Positions 36,032 through 44,718 of a DNA stretch of 64,000 nt are shown here, one piece after another. The DNA comes from Tropicimonas sp. IMCC34043 (lineage in GTDB: Bacteria; Pseudomonadota; Alphaproteobacteria; Rhodobacterales; Rhodobacteraceae). Made by a program: the position numbers and the translations under genes. The notes below the pieces were generated by a model. The model worked only from the letters and a program-made list of their open reading frames with translations. It was not told the origin of the DNA and made no database searches. How positions within the stretch are numbered: the first letter of the stretch is position 1; every line of letters begins with the position of its first letter. Location of the stretch: assembly GCF_003390845.1 (NCBI RefSeq), contig NZ_QMEK01000001.1, positions 1,178,001 through 1,242,000 of the forward strand, written 5' to 3'.

Positions 36032-36042
36032 GAACCTGCCGA

Positions 36043-36627
36043 ATGACCGACCTGCCCGTTCCTGCCGATGCCCCGGTCGACGCCGCCACCGAGATTGCAG
36101 TGGTCAGCGCCGAACAGCTTCTGGCCGTGGGTCGTCAGAAGCGGCTTACCGTCGCCACGGCGGAAAGCTGCACAGGCGGGCTGATCGCTGGCGCCATCAC
36201 CGAAATCGCGGGCTCCTCGGACATCTTCGACCGAGGCTTTGTCACCTATTCCAATGCTGCCAAGCAGCAGATGCTGGGCGTGACGCGCGCGAGCCTTGAG
36301 GCTTTCGGCGCTGTCTCGGAACCTGTCGCGCGTGAAATGGCCGAAGGGGCGCTCGCGCGGTCGGATGCCGATATCGCCGTCTCGGTCACCGGGATTGCGG
36401 GGCCGGGCGGCAGCGAGAACAAGCCCGAGGGCCGGGTCTGCTTCGGCCTTGCCCGCCGCGGCCACGTCACCGTCACGAAGACGGTCGAGTTCGGCGCCCG
36501 CGGCCGGGTCGCGGTACGCCAGTTCACGGTCAATCACGCGCTCGATCTGCTGCTGGGCGCAATGCAGGACGCCCCGCCCCCGCGCGACCGTCTCCCACTG
36601 TCGGACCATAGCCGCCCGAACCGGTGA
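36043..36627 (+). CDS. pncC: CinA-like nicotinamide-nucleotide amidohydrolase PncC
   Basis: Deamidates nicotinamide mononucleotide to nicotinate mononucleotide in NAD salvage. The 194-residue product is the C-terminal CinA domain alone: [18 protein letters not shown] (about residues 35-52, with the active-site serine region), GGFVTYSN-type [21 protein letters not shown] and [12 protein letters not shown] poorly conserved N-terminal 20 residues and a C-terminal tail flank it. It follows pgpA by 11 bases. Only the amidase unit of full-length CinA is present, as in most alphaproteobacteria. Confidence 0.9.
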   Translation: MTDLPVPADAPVDAATEIAVVSAEQLLAVGRQKRLTVATAESCTGGLIAGAITEIAGSSDIFDRGFVTYSNAAKQQMLGVTRASLEAFGAVSEPVAREMAEGALARSDADIAVSVTGIAGPGGSENKPEGRVCFGLARRGHVTVTKTVEFGARGRVAVRQFTVNHALDLLLGAMQDAPPPRDRLPLSDHSRPNR

Positions 36628-36678
36628 TGCGGGCGCACCGCTGGCACCGGCCTTTCAGGCGGCCGGCGCGGCCGCGCG

Positions 36679-37122
36679 TCAGCTGTAAAGCTCTTTGGCC
36701 CGCGTCTCGAAAGCGTTCATGACCTGCCGCTGCGCGTCGGAAAAGAACATCCCCGCCGCCTTCTGCAGGATCTTGTTCTTGAATTCGAACTCGACGTGAT
36801 ACTGCACCTCGCAGCCGCCCTCGGCCTCGACAAAGCCCCAGGTCGAGATCAGGAACTTGAACGGTCCGTCGAGATATTCGCTGACGATCCGGTACAGGCT
36901 TTCGGTCAGCGTCACCCGGGTCGCGAACTTTTCGCGGAACACCTTGAAGGACACCACCATGTCCGCCACCTCGACCACCGAGTCGCCCTCGTCGTGACGG
37001 CCGCGCACCCGCGCCGCCGCAGTCCAGGGAAGGAACTCGGGATAGGATTCGATGTCGGCCACCAGATCGTACATCTGTTTGGCCGTGAAAGGCATGACGC
37101 GGTTATCTCTGAAGGTGATCAT
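36679..37122 (-). CDS. RatA/COQ10-like START-domain protein
   Basis: A 147-residue START/polyketide-cyclase-fold protein: MPFTAKQMYDLVADIESYPEFLPWT near the N terminus, VSFKVFREKFATRV, DGPFKFLISTWGF and a closing QRQVMNAFETRAKELY helix. Relatives are COQ10, which helps ubiquinone function, and RatA, described as a ribosome-association toxin. In alphaproteobacteria the COQ10-like role is more likely. No RnfH/RatB partner is adjacent. ATG 37122 is used; it diverges from hpt. Confidence 0.85.
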   Translation of the reverse strand: MITFRDNRVMPFTAKQMYDLVADIESYPEFLPWTAAARVRGRHDEGDSVVEVADMVVSFKVFREKFATRVTLTESLYRIVSEYLDGPFKFLISTWGFVEAEGGCEVQYHVEFEFKNKILQKAAGMFFSDAQRQVMNAFETRAKELYS

Positions 37123-37210
37123 CGTGCGGCGATTGGCCCCTGTCGGTTCTGCTCCGTTGACGAAACGATGATGTCATGGAAAGGGACCGAAAGTTCAAGG
37201 GAAGCGAGAG

Positions 37211-37771
37211 ATGTCGCGACCATACGTCATCGACCAACTGATCTCGGCCAAGTCCATCGCCGCGCGGATCGAGGAACTCGCCCGCGAGATCGAGGAGACG
37301 TTTGCCGGCACCGAAAAGCTGGTCGTCGTCGGCCTGCTGCGCGGATCCTTCATCTTCATCGCCGATCTGGTGCGCGAGCTCGACCTGCCGGTCGAGGTCG
37401 ATTTCCTCGAGGCCTCGTCCTATGGCAACGCGATGGAATCGAGCCGTGAGGTCCGCATCCTCAAGGACCTGCGCGGCCAGATCGAGGGCCGCGACGTGCT
37501 GGTGGTGGAGGACATCATCGACACCGGCCATACGCTGGAACGGGTGGTGGCCTTCCTTGCGGCCCGCAATCCGCGGCGGCTGAAAACCATCTGCCTGCTC
37601 GACAAGCCCGCCCGCCGCGAGGTCGACCACAAGGCCGATCTGGTCGGCTTCGAGATCCCCGATGCTTTCGTCGTGGGCTATGGCATCGATTTCGGGCAGC
37701 GCAATCGCAACCTGCCCTTCATCGGCGTCGTGCGCTTTATCGACGAGCCGCCGGTCGCGCTCGACCCCTGA
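37211..37771 (+). CDS. hpt: Hypoxanthine phosphoribosyltransferase
   Basis: Purine-salvage enzyme joining hypoxanthine (and often guanine) to PRPP to make IMP. The 186-residue product shows [19 protein letters not shown] at about residues 38-56, the PRPP-binding loop [14 protein letters not shown] at about 98-111, and the base-recognition [20 protein letters not shown] near the C terminus. Length is typical. ATG 37211 follows GAAGCGAGAG. It is a stand-alone gene. Confidence 0.95.
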   Translation: MSRPYVIDQLISAKSIAARIEELAREIEETFAGTEKLVVVGLLRGSFIFIADLVRELDLPVEVDFLEASSYGNAMESSREVRILKDLRGQIEGRDVLVVEDIIDTGHTLERVVAFLAARNPRRLKTICLLDKPARREVDHKADLVGFEIPDAFVVGYGIDFGQRNRNLPFIGVVRFIDEPPVALDP

Positions 37772-37922
37772 GCCGCGCTTGACCGGGCGTTAGTCCGCGG
37801 CCGAGCCCGTTTGCGCCCTGGCGCGGAATTGCCTAGGGTGTGCGCATCGACGCGAACCGCAGTCGCCCGTCAGAGGCGTTCCGGAGGCGCGCGGGGCAGC
37901 ACGCAGACGCAGGAGGCATGTC

Positions 37923-38810
37923 ATGGGCCGGTTCTTCCTTTTCCTCCTGGCGTTCTGTGCGCTGGCGCTTGGCCTTGGCCTGTGGATGACACGGGCGACG
38001 CCGCTGCCTGCGGGCACGATGGCGGGGCTGACGGGCGATCCGGTCAACGGGCGCGATGTGTTTCTCGCCGGCGGCTGCGTCTCGTGCCATGGCGAGGCGG
38101 GCTCGGCCCATGTCTTGTCCCCGGTGCTCGCCGGTGGAACCCGGCTTGCGACCCCATTCGGCACCTTCGTCGCCCCGAACATCTCGCCCGACCCGACCGC
38201 GGGGATCGGGCGCTATGACCTGGACGGGTTCGCGGGCGTGATGCTGCGCGGCGTCACCCCCGAGGGGCGGCACGTCTATCCGGCGATGCCCTATCCGTCA
38301 TATGTCCGCATGACCCTGCAGGACATTGCCGATCTGAAAGCCTATCTCGACACCCTGCCCGCCAGCGCGACACCGAACGCGCCGAACGATCTGCGGTTTC
38401 CCTATTCGATCCGCCGGGCCGTCGGCCTGTGGAAGATTGCCAATCTCGATCCCTCGTTCGTCGCCGCCGCCCCCAGCCCGCAGATGGAGCGCGGCCGATA
38501 TCTGGTCGAGGCGCTGGGGCATTGTGCCGACTGCCACACCCCGCGCACCCGCTTTGGCGGGCTCGACCGCAGCCGCTGGATGGCCGGGGTTCCCGCCGTC
38601 TCGGGCCGGAGCGCGGTGCCCAACATCACGCCGGCGGCGCTCGACTGGAGCCAGCGCGAGATCGTCTATTACCTCGAAAGCGGCTTCAACCCCGACCACG
38701 AGGAGGTCGGCCGCGACATGGACGACGTCATCGCCGGGCTGAGCCAGTTGCCGGACGAGGACCGTCAGGCGATCGCCGCCTATCTGCGGGGGCTGGCGCC
38801 GCTGCAGTGA
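37923..38810 (+). CDS. Membrane-anchored diheme cytochrome c
   Basis: Periplasm-facing electron carrier of 295 residues. An uncleaved or cleaved N-terminal hydrophobic segment (about residues 3-24) precedes two class I cytochrome c domains. Heme sites are CVSCH at 52-56 and CADCH at 201-205, with candidate axial methionines such as M122 in YPAMPY and M217-M225 region of the second domain. The pattern PNISPDPTAGIGRYDLDGF resembles cytochrome subunits of membrane alcohol/sugar dehydrogenases, but no dehydrogenase gene is adjacent, so the electron donor is unknown. AGGAGGC precedes ATG 37923. Confidence 0.88.
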   Translation: MGRFFLFLLAFCALALGLGLWMTRATPLPAGTMAGLTGDPVNGRDVFLAGGCVSCHGEAGSAHVLSPVLAGGTRLATPFGTFVAPNISPDPTAGIGRYDLDGFAGVMLRGVTPEGRHVYPAMPYPSYVRMTLQDIADLKAYLDTLPASATPNAPNDLRFPYSIRRAVGLWKIANLDPSFVAAAPSPQMERGRYLVEALGHCADCHTPRTRFGGLDRSRWMAGVPAVSGRSAVPNITPAALDWSQREIVYYLESGFNPDHEEVGRDMDDVIAGLSQLPDEDRQAIAAYLRGLAPLQ

Positions 38811-39000
38811 GCCGGGCCTGCTTGCCGGCAGGCGAGCGCAGGCCCTGCGCCGATCCCCGTCAAGGAAGCGGTCCAGACCGGCTCCCCGAGCGTTCACAGA
38901 CACCTCCGCCCTGCTGCAATTCCCGGCATGGGCGCGACTGCCGGCGACCTGCCCGCACTATCCGCTCCCTGTGACGCCAGCCCCGTGCTAGGGGGCGGAC

Positions 39001-39585
39001 ATGCCCGCACCGATCCTCCCGCCCGACCTCGACAAGGTCCGTCACACGCCGCTCGAAGATATTCAGGGGCTGTCGCTCGGGGTGTTCATCTGCGCGGTCG
39101 GCATCACCTTTCTGGCGCATCTGGGGTTTCTGACCGGGTGGTCCTTCGGCATCGTGTTCTTTCTGGTCAACCTGCCGTTCTACTGGCTGGCCTGGCGGCG
39201 CATGGGCACGGAATTCACGCTGAAGTCGCTCGGCTGTGTCGCGGCGCTCTCGACCCTTGTCGACAGAATGCCGACCTGGGTTCATCTGGGCGAGGTCAAT
39301 CCCGTCGTCGGCACCGCGATCTTCGGTGCGCTCACCGGGCTTGGCCTGCTGGCCGTGTTCCGCCACCGCGGCAGCCTTGGGGGCCTCGGCGTCGTGGCGC
39401 TGATGGCGCAGGACCGGCTGGGGTTCAAGGCGGGCTATGTCCAGCTTATCGTCGACGCGATCCTGTTTGCGGTCGCGTTCTTCCTTTTCCCCGGCCGCGT
39501 CGTCGCCTATTCGCTGTTTGGCGCCGTGATCCTGAACGGCGTCATCGCCTTCAACCATCGCCGCGACCGCTATATCGCGCCCTGA
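39001..39585 (+). CDS. YitT family membrane protein
   Basis: A 194-residue integral membrane protein with about five or six hydrophobic segments, matching the YitT/DUF161 N-terminal transmembrane domain: LEDIQGLSLGVFICAVGITFL, NLPFYWLAWRRMG, and GALTGLGLLAVFRHRGSLGG. The C-terminal soluble domain of many YitT proteins is absent. Function is unknown; transporter activity is suspected in the family. GGGGGCGG precedes ATG 39001. An SMR exporter gene follows 19 bases after its stop and may share a transcript. Confidence 0.8.
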   Translation: MPAPILPPDLDKVRHTPLEDIQGLSLGVFICAVGITFLAHLGFLTGWSFGIVFFLVNLPFYWLAWRRMGTEFTLKSLGCVAALSTLVDRMPTWVHLGEVNPVVGTAIFGALTGLGLLAVFRHRGSLGGLGVVALMAQDRLGFKAGYVQLIVDAILFAVAFFLFPGRVVAYSLFGAVILNGVIAFNHRRDRYIAP

Positions 39586-39604
39586 GACCGACCGAGAGCT
39601 CCCA

Positions 39605-39940
39605 ATGCCCGCCCATCTTCTCGCACTCATCGGCGCCATCGTGACCGAGGTCATCGGCACCTCGGCGCTGACCGCGAGCGCGGGGCTCAGCCGGCCACTG
39701 CCGGCGGTGGCCGCGATTGCGGCCTATGCGGTCTCGATCTATCTGCTCGGGCTTGCGATCCAGACGATCCCGGTCGGCATCGCCTATGCGATCTGGTCCG
39801 GCCTTGGCATCGTGCTGATCTCGCTTTCGGGGCGCTTCATCTTTGGCCAGCGGCTCGATCTGCCCGCCATCGCAGGCCTCGGCCTGATCATCGCGGGCGT
39901 GCTGGTGATTCAGCTGTTCTCGAAATCCAGCACCCATTAG
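39605..39940 (+). CDS. Small multidrug resistance (SMR) exporter
   Basis: A 111-residue four-helix proton antiporter of the EmrE/SugE superfamily. The essential membrane glutamate is E15 (IVTEVIGT), and the signature AIQTIPVGIAYAIWSGLGIVLI (parts: IPVGIAYAIWSG) at about residues 57-78 is intact. Such proteins act as dimers exporting quaternary cations or guanidinium. The WSG...G pattern fits the Qac/EmrE branch rather than Gdx (SugE), but this is not certain. It is close behind the YitT gene. Confidence 0.9.
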   Translation: MPAHLLALIGAIVTEVIGTSALTASAGLSRPLPAVAAIAAYAVSIYLLGLAIQTIPVGIAYAIWSGLGIVLISLSGRFIFGQRLDLPAIAGLGLIIAGVLVIQLFSKSSTH

Positions 39941-39945
39941 CGCCG

Positions 39946-40530
39946 TCAGGCATCCAGTTCGGCGTCCCAGTAAAGGAAGTCGAGCCAGCTGTCGTGCAGA
40001 AAGTTCGGTGGAAACTTTCGTCCCATGTTGCGCATCTCTTCGGCACCGGGCTGGCGCGGCGGCTTGCGCAGCGACATGCCGACCTGACGCAGCGATTTCG
40101 AGCCCTTCTTGAGATTGCAGCCCGAACAGGCCGCCACAACGTTCTCCCAGCTGGTGACGCCGCCGCGCGCCCGCGGCACCACATGGTCAAACGTCAGGTC
40201 GCCCTTGGCGCCGCAATACTGGCAACAGAACTCGTCGCGCAAAAACAAATTGAAGCGCGTGAAAGCCACGCGCTTCTGAGGTTTAACATAGTCTTTCAGG
40301 ACGACGACCGAAGGTATTCGGATCTGGGTCGACGGACTTCGCACCACGTCGTCATATTCGGCAACGATGTCCACACGGTCGAGCCAGGCCGCCTTGATCG
40401 CCTCCTGCCAGGGCCAGAGCGACAGCGGGTAATAGGACAGCGGGCGGTAATCCGCGTTCAGCACCAGCGCCGGGTGATGCTTTAGGTTGTTCGGTTCGCG
40501 AACGAACTGCGTTCTGAAATCGCCGTCCAT
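39946..40530 (-). CDS. HNH endonuclease family protein
   Basis: A 194-residue protein with a central HNH/McrA-like nuclease module: zinc cysteines in CCQYC (about residue 108) and CSGCN, with the metal-binding core LTFDHVVPRARGG at about 118-130 and WENVVAAC. Flanking segments (ALVLNADYRPLSYYPLSLWPW at the N terminus) are characteristic of a stand-alone alphaproteobacterial family encoded in chromosomes, not of homing or phage enzymes. Its biological target is unknown. ATG 40530 is used. It is convergent with the SMR gene. Confidence 0.88.
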   Translation of the reverse strand: MDGDFRTQFVREPNNLKHHPALVLNADYRPLSYYPLSLWPWQEAIKAAWLDRVDIVAEYDDVVRSPSTQIRIPSVVVLKDYVKPQKRVAFTRFNLFLRDEFCCQYCGAKGDLTFDHVVPRARGGVTSWENVVAACSGCNLKKGSKSLRQVGMSLRKPPRQPGAEEMRNMGRKFPPNFLHDSWLDFLYWDAELDA

Positions 40531-40811
40531 GCCTGAGACTCCGCTCCGCTCTGCCTGGCCGTCTTAGACCTGGGACGGAGACGACCCCGCCCCGGATTTT
40601 CTACGACTATATGTGGCGCTCTGATCCTTGCAAGCCCCGTGATACAGTAGCCTTCGGGTTTTGCCTAAACCCCATGCGTTACAGGATTGTGACGCCCAGC
40701 CTTCAGGCGCCGACCGAAGCCGTCTCCTTCCCGGACAGGGGCCGGGTCAACCTGTGGGGATCGCGGCCCGAAGAGCCGCCAGGGCGACATCGGCGGGCAG
40801 CGATCACCGCT

Positions 40812-41483
40812 TCAGCGCCCCTCGATTCCCAGCCGTGCCCGGATGAAGGCCGCAGCCTGTCCCAGACCGTCGGGCGCAATGCCGTGGCCGGTGCCCTCCA
40901 TGACATGGACGTAGGTGTCGATGCCCGCAGCCACCAGCGCGTCGGCCGCCTCCTTCAGCGCAGGAAAGGGCACGACATCGTCCCGGTCACCATGCATCAG
41001 CAGGACCGGCGGCTTGACCCGGACCTCGGCGGCAAGCTTGTCGGGTTCGATCAGCCGGCCCGAGATGCCGACGACGCCCGCCACGACCTGGTCGCGTCGC
41101 GGGGCGATCTGCAGGCACATCATGCAGCCCTGGCTGAAGCCGAACAGGATCAGCCGGTCGGGGGCAAGCCCCTCCTGCAACAGAACCCGGTCGATGAAGG
41201 CATTGAGGTCCTCGACCGCCGTCGCCATGCCTTCGCGCGCCGCCGCCTCGGACGAGCCGTCAAGCCAGGGGATCGGAAACCACTGATACCCCATGGGATT
41301 GCCCGGGCAGCGTTCGGGCGCATCGGGGGAGTAGAAGGCTGTCCCGGGCAGATAGGGCGCCAGCACCTCGGCAAGCCCCAGCAGGTCGTTGCCGTCCGCG
41401 CCATAGCCATGCACGAAGATCACCACCTGCGAAGCCTTGCCCTTCGGCACCCCGCGTCGTCCCGAATTCAGTTCCCGAACCAT
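40812..41483 (-). CDS. Phospholipase/carboxylesterase (alpha/beta hydrolase)
   Basis: Cytoplasmic serine hydrolase of 223 residues in the lysophospholipase/acyl-protein thioesterase group. The nucleophile motif GFSQG is at about residues 118-122, the oxyanion region is VIFVHGYGADGNDL, and the catalytic Asp and His are in HGDRDDVVP and GHGI. There is no signal peptide. Substrates of relatives are short-chain esters and lysophospholipids. ATG 41483 is used. It follows the alkA gene on the same strand after 249 bases in which I see no gene. Confidence 0.88.
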   Translation of the reverse strand: MVRELNSGRRGVPKGKASQVVIFVHGYGADGNDLLGLAEVLAPYLPGTAFYSPDAPERCPGNPMGYQWFPIPWLDGSSEAAAREGMATAVEDLNAFIDRVLLQEGLAPDRLILFGFSQGCMMCLQIAPRRDQVVAGVVGISGRLIEPDKLAAEVRVKPPVLLMHGDRDDVVPFPALKEAADALVAAGIDTYVHVMEGTGHGIAPDGLGQAAAFIRARLGIEGR

Positions 41484-41732
41484 TCACGCCGTCCTTCCGT
41501 TTCAAGATATCGCCCACACCTAGAGCATAAATCGTGCGGACTGAACCATTCCCGAACGCGGGCACTGGTCCGGACGGTCGCGTCGCGATGCAAGACGCCG
41601 GCGCAGCGGCGGTCCCCATCGCCGACAGAGCCCGCGCCCCCTGCCCCGCGGCGCGCCAAAGGCCGCAAGATCGAGGCCCCGGCCGCAGCAGGATCGGGGC
41701 CAGATCGGGGGGGCGCAGGACCCATCCAGGTC

Positions 41733-42392
41733 TCAGCCGATCCCCTCGCGCTGCTTGGACACCCGAAAATAGGCCCACAGCAGCCGTGCCGCGACGCCGC
41801 GCCAGGGCGTCCAGTCCATGGCCATCTCGCGCAGCGCCGCCTCGCTTGGCCGCGCCTCCAGTTCGAACAGGATCCGCACCGCCTCCTGCAGCGCCAGATC
41901 GCCGGGGGCGAAGACATCGGCCCGGCCAAGCGAGAACATGGCATAGATCTCGGCCGTCCAGCGGCCGATCCCCGGCACCGCGACCAATGTCGCGACCACC
42001 TCGGCCTCGGGGGCTGTGCGCAGCGCGGCATAGTCGATCCGCGCCTCGGCCAGCGCCCGGGCATAGCGCACCTTCTGGCGGCTCAGCCCGCAGGCGCGCA
42101 GCTCCTCCTCGCTGGCCCAAAGGACCTTGCGCGGCCCGGTCAGGCGCGCCGCCTTCAGCCGGTTCCAGATCGAACTGGCCGCCGCGACCGACACCTGCTG
42201 GCTGACGATCGCGCTGAACAGAGCCTCGAATCCGTCCCGCCGGAGGCGCAGCGGCAGCGGCCCGGTGGCGGCAAGGGCTGCGGCAAGACGGGGATCGCGG
42301 GCGGCGAGCCAGGCCGCGCCCTCAGCCACGCAATCGGGCCCCTCGATGATCCGGCCGACCAGCTGCGGATCCGGGCTTTCGTTCAATTTCAT
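41733..42392 (-). CDS. alkA: DNA-3-methyladenine glycosylase II
   Basis: Base-excision repair enzyme removing alkylated purines. The 219-residue product consists of the HhH-GPD core: FEALFSAIVSQQVSVAAASSIW at about residues 50-71, hairpin-helix-hairpin VPGIGRWTAEIYAMFSLGRADVFAPGD with the catalytic aspartate at its end, and a C-terminal WTPWRGVAARLLW. The N-terminal Ada-like or AlkA-specific domain is missing, so it is the short form. ATG 42392 is chosen; longer versions add low-complexity residues. The ribosome site (GGAG) is somewhat distant. It diverges from the MFS gene. Confidence 0.9.
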   Translation of the reverse strand: MKLNESPDPQLVGRIIEGPDCVAEGAAWLAARDPRLAAALAATGPLPLRLRRDGFEALFSAIVSQQVSVAAASSIWNRLKAARLTGPRKVLWASEEELRACGLSRQKVRYARALAEARIDYAALRTAPEAEVVATLVAVPGIGRWTAEIYAMFSLGRADVFAPGDLALQEAVRILFELEARPSEAALREMAMDWTPWRGVAARLLWAYFRVSKQREGIG

Positions 42393-42544
42393 ATGCTTGC
42401 GAAATCTCCAGCCGGGAACGCCCGGCCCCGCCCCGGCGCCGTTGGCCCAGCCTATGCCAGCCTGCAGGTCCGAGAAACCCGAAACCTGCGCAATCCCGGC
42501 GCTGCCTCTTGCCTGCAAGGCGATGGCCGCGGTAAGCCCGTGCG

Positions 42545-43771
42545 ATGACCGACGTGCCCGCCATAAAGATCCCCGATCCCGACGCCGCGCGCGCGCGGAA
42601 GAACGTGGCCGTGCTGATCGCCGCCCAGGCGATCCTCGGCGCCCAGATGCCGATGATCTATACCATCGGCGGGCTTGCCGGAGGGATGCTCGCGCCCAAC
42701 GCCTGCCTTGCGACCCTGCCGATCTCGATGATCGTGATCGGATCGATGACCACGGCGCCCTGGCTGTCCTCGCTGATGCAGGTGATGGGTCGGCGCGCGG
42801 GCTTCGTGATCGGGGCGCTTGGCGGCATTGCCGGGGCCTCGGTCGCGGCCTGGGGTCTCTGGACCGGCAGCTTCTGGCTGATGCTCGTCGGATCCTATCT
42901 GACCGGGATCTATCAGTCGGCGCAGGGGTTCTATCGCTTTGCCGCCGCCGACACCGCCTCGGCCGCGTTCCGCCCGAAGGCGATTTCCTATGTGCTGGCG
43001 GGCGGGCTGGTCGCGGCGATCATCGGACCGACGCTTGGAACCTCGCTTGCGGATACGATGCTGGTTCCCTTCCTCGGCACCTACCTTGGGGTGATCGCGC
43101 TCAACCTCGTCGGCATGAGCCTGTTTCTGTTCCTCGACATTCCAAAACCGCCGCTGCCGCAGCCGGGCGACCCCAACGGGCGCACACGGCGCGAGTTGCT
43201 GGCCGATCCGAAGGTGCTGGTCGCGATCATCTGCGCCATGGTTTCCTATGCGCTGATGAGCCTTGTGATGACCTCGACCCCGCTCGCGGTGGTCGGTTGC
43301 GGGTTCGATACCAACACCGCCGGTCTGGTCGTCACCGCCCACGTGCTGGCGATGTTCGCGCCCTCGTTCGTGACCGGCCACCTGATCGCCCGGTTCGGCG
43401 CCCGCACCATCGTCTCGATCGGCCTTTTCATTCTGGCCAGCGCCGGGGCGGTCGCACTTCAGGGCGTGCAGCTGACGAACTTCTTTGTCGCGCTCGTCCT
43501 GCTCGGGATTGGCTGGAATTTCGGCTTCATCGGCGCAACGGCGATGCTGTCGCAAGCCCACACCCCGGAAGAACGCGGCCGGGTTCAGGGCATGAACGAC
43601 ACGCTGGTCTTCGGATGCGTTGCCATCGCCTCGCTGGTCTCGGGCGGGTTGATGAACTGCGCGGGCGGCGGCACGGTCGCAGGCTGGTCGTCGGTCAACC
43701 TCGCCATGGCGCCGTTCCTGGCGCTGGCGGGCGGGGCGCTGATCTGGCTGACCCTGCGCCCCGAGGATTGA
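42545..43771 (+). CDS. MFS transporter
   Basis: Integral membrane transporter of 408 residues with 12 hydrophobic segments. The loop 2-3 MFS motif is seen as LMQVMGRRAGFVIGALGG at about residues 78-95, and the equivalent second-half motif LIARFGARTIVSIGL at about 281-295. The central loop PKPPLPQPGDPNGRTRREL is cytoplasmic. YTIGGLAGGMLAPN and FGFIGATAMLSQAHTPEERGRVQG are typical of the YfkF/drug-type group. The substrate cannot be assigned. ATG 42545 is used; it is monocistronic. Confidence 0.85.
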   Translation: MTDVPAIKIPDPDAARARKNVAVLIAAQAILGAQMPMIYTIGGLAGGMLAPNACLATLPISMIVIGSMTTAPWLSSLMQVMGRRAGFVIGALGGIAGASVAAWGLWTGSFWLMLVGSYLTGIYQSAQGFYRFAAADTASAAFRPKAISYVLAGGLVAAIIGPTLGTSLADTMLVPFLGTYLGVIALNLVGMSLFLFLDIPKPPLPQPGDPNGRTRRELLADPKVLVAIICAMVSYALMSLVMTSTPLAVVGCGFDTNTAGLVVTAHVLAMFAPSFVTGHLIARFGARTIVSIGLFILASAGAVALQGVQLTNFFVALVLLGIGWNFGFIGATAMLSQAHTPEERGRVQGMNDTLVFGCVAIASLVSGGLMNCAGGGTVAGWSSVNLAMAPFLALAGGALIWLTLRPED

Positions 43772-43797
43772 GCCGACAGGGCGGGCGACGACGCCCT

Positions 43798-44589
43798 TTA
43801 CCAGTCCCCGAGCCAGCTTCGCCGCAGCAGTCCTGCGCGGCGTTGAAATTCGCTTTCATCGAGGCTGCCTGCCGCAACGTCCGCGGGCCGGGCCGCGGCC
43901 CGTGTCAGTGTCGCCTTTGCCCGCCAGGCGGTGCGCAGGGCCGGGACGGCCGCAGCGGGCGGTCCGGCGCGGCGCGCCTCGGCCAGGCGGGCAAGCCCGG
44001 TGCGCGCCAGCGCGGCGACGGCCTCGGGCGCCTGATCCGGCAGCGCCGGATAGCCGCGCGCCGTCAGCGCCGGGACAGCGCGGAGATAGGCGGCAAGTCC
44101 GCCTGCCCACCCCACGGCGCGGATCGCGGCCTCGCCCTCGGGTCCGACGCCAAGGACGCGTGCCGCGGCCCACATCAGTCCCGCGGCCGTCGCCTCGAGA
44201 TAGGCCGAAAGCTCGGCTGTGTCCGGGAAACGTTCTGGCAGGATGTCATGACGGCGGGCTTCGATCAGCGCGTCGAGGGCGGCAATCGCATCCGGCCTGC
44301 CGCGCAGCACTGTCGCAAGCGGGGCTGCCACCTCATGCGCTCGTGGCGGTACGCCTTCGGAAATCTCGGTCAGCACGTCGCGCCAGAACTGCAGCCGCAT
44401 CTCGCAGATCAGCGGCTCCTGGCTGACCCAAGGCGCGCGCGTCACCTCGATATTGAAGGCGAAGACCGGGAACAGGACAGCCCGCGCCGGAATCGGGGCT
44501 GCCATCGTGGCAAGAAAGCGGTCGGGATCGCCCCGCGCGACAATCTCGGCGCAGGCGGCGATGCGCCGGTCGTCTGTGTCGTCGGGCAT
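43798..44589 (-). CDS. Squalene/phytoene synthase-fold protein lacking aspartate motifs (NDUFAF6-like)
   Basis: A 263-residue all-helical protein of the trans-isoprenyl head-to-head synthase fold: VLFPVFAFNIEVTRAPWVSQEPLICEMRLQFWRD (parts: FPVFAFNIEVTRA, MRLQFWRDVL) and GLAAYLRAVPALTARGYPALP near the position of the second site. In active enzymes both places hold DxxxD clusters; here neither does. That pattern fits the NDUFAF6-like branch, which assists complex I assembly in mitochondria, rather than carotenoid or hopanoid synthesis. No crt or hpn gene is adjacent. ATG 44589 has the best ribosome site (AGAGGAC); ATG 44604 or 44619 are alternatives. Confidence 0.78.
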   Translation of the reverse strand: MPDDTDDRRIAACAEIVARGDPDRFLATMAAPIPARAVLFPVFAFNIEVTRAPWVSQEPLICEMRLQFWRDVLTEISEGVPPRAHEVAAPLATVLRGRPDAIAALDALIEARRHDILPERFPDTAELSAYLEATAAGLMWAAARVLGVGPEGEAAIRAVGWAGGLAAYLRAVPALTARGYPALPDQAPEAVAALARTGLARLAEARRAGPPAAAVPALRTAWRAKATLTRAAARPADVAAGSLDESEFQRRAGLLRRSWLGDW

Positions 44590-44718
44590 CCTGTCCTCTA
44601 CCATCCTGTCGTCACTCATACCTCGGTTGCCACCGAAAACAGACAGGCGCTGCGCCACGCCGGCTCTGTGCCAGGCGTCAGGAAGGCGCCAGTTCCATCC
44701 GGGATCCGGGTCGGGCCG

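Noticed and set aside
36679-37122. RatA toxin of a toxin-antitoxin pair
   Set aside because: The START-fold match is real but no RatB/RnfH partner is adjacent, and the COQ10-like role fits alphaproteobacteria better.
38811-39000. A guanidine (mini-ykkC) riboswitch ahead of the YitT and SMR genes
   Set aside because: SMR genes can be guanidine-controlled, but I see no paired hairpins with ACGR loops in this gap.
40531-40811. A gene in the gap between the HNH nuclease and the esterase
   Set aside because: Short frames exist but show no start signal, composition or pattern of a protein; probably the HNH promoter region. Nothing else recognised.
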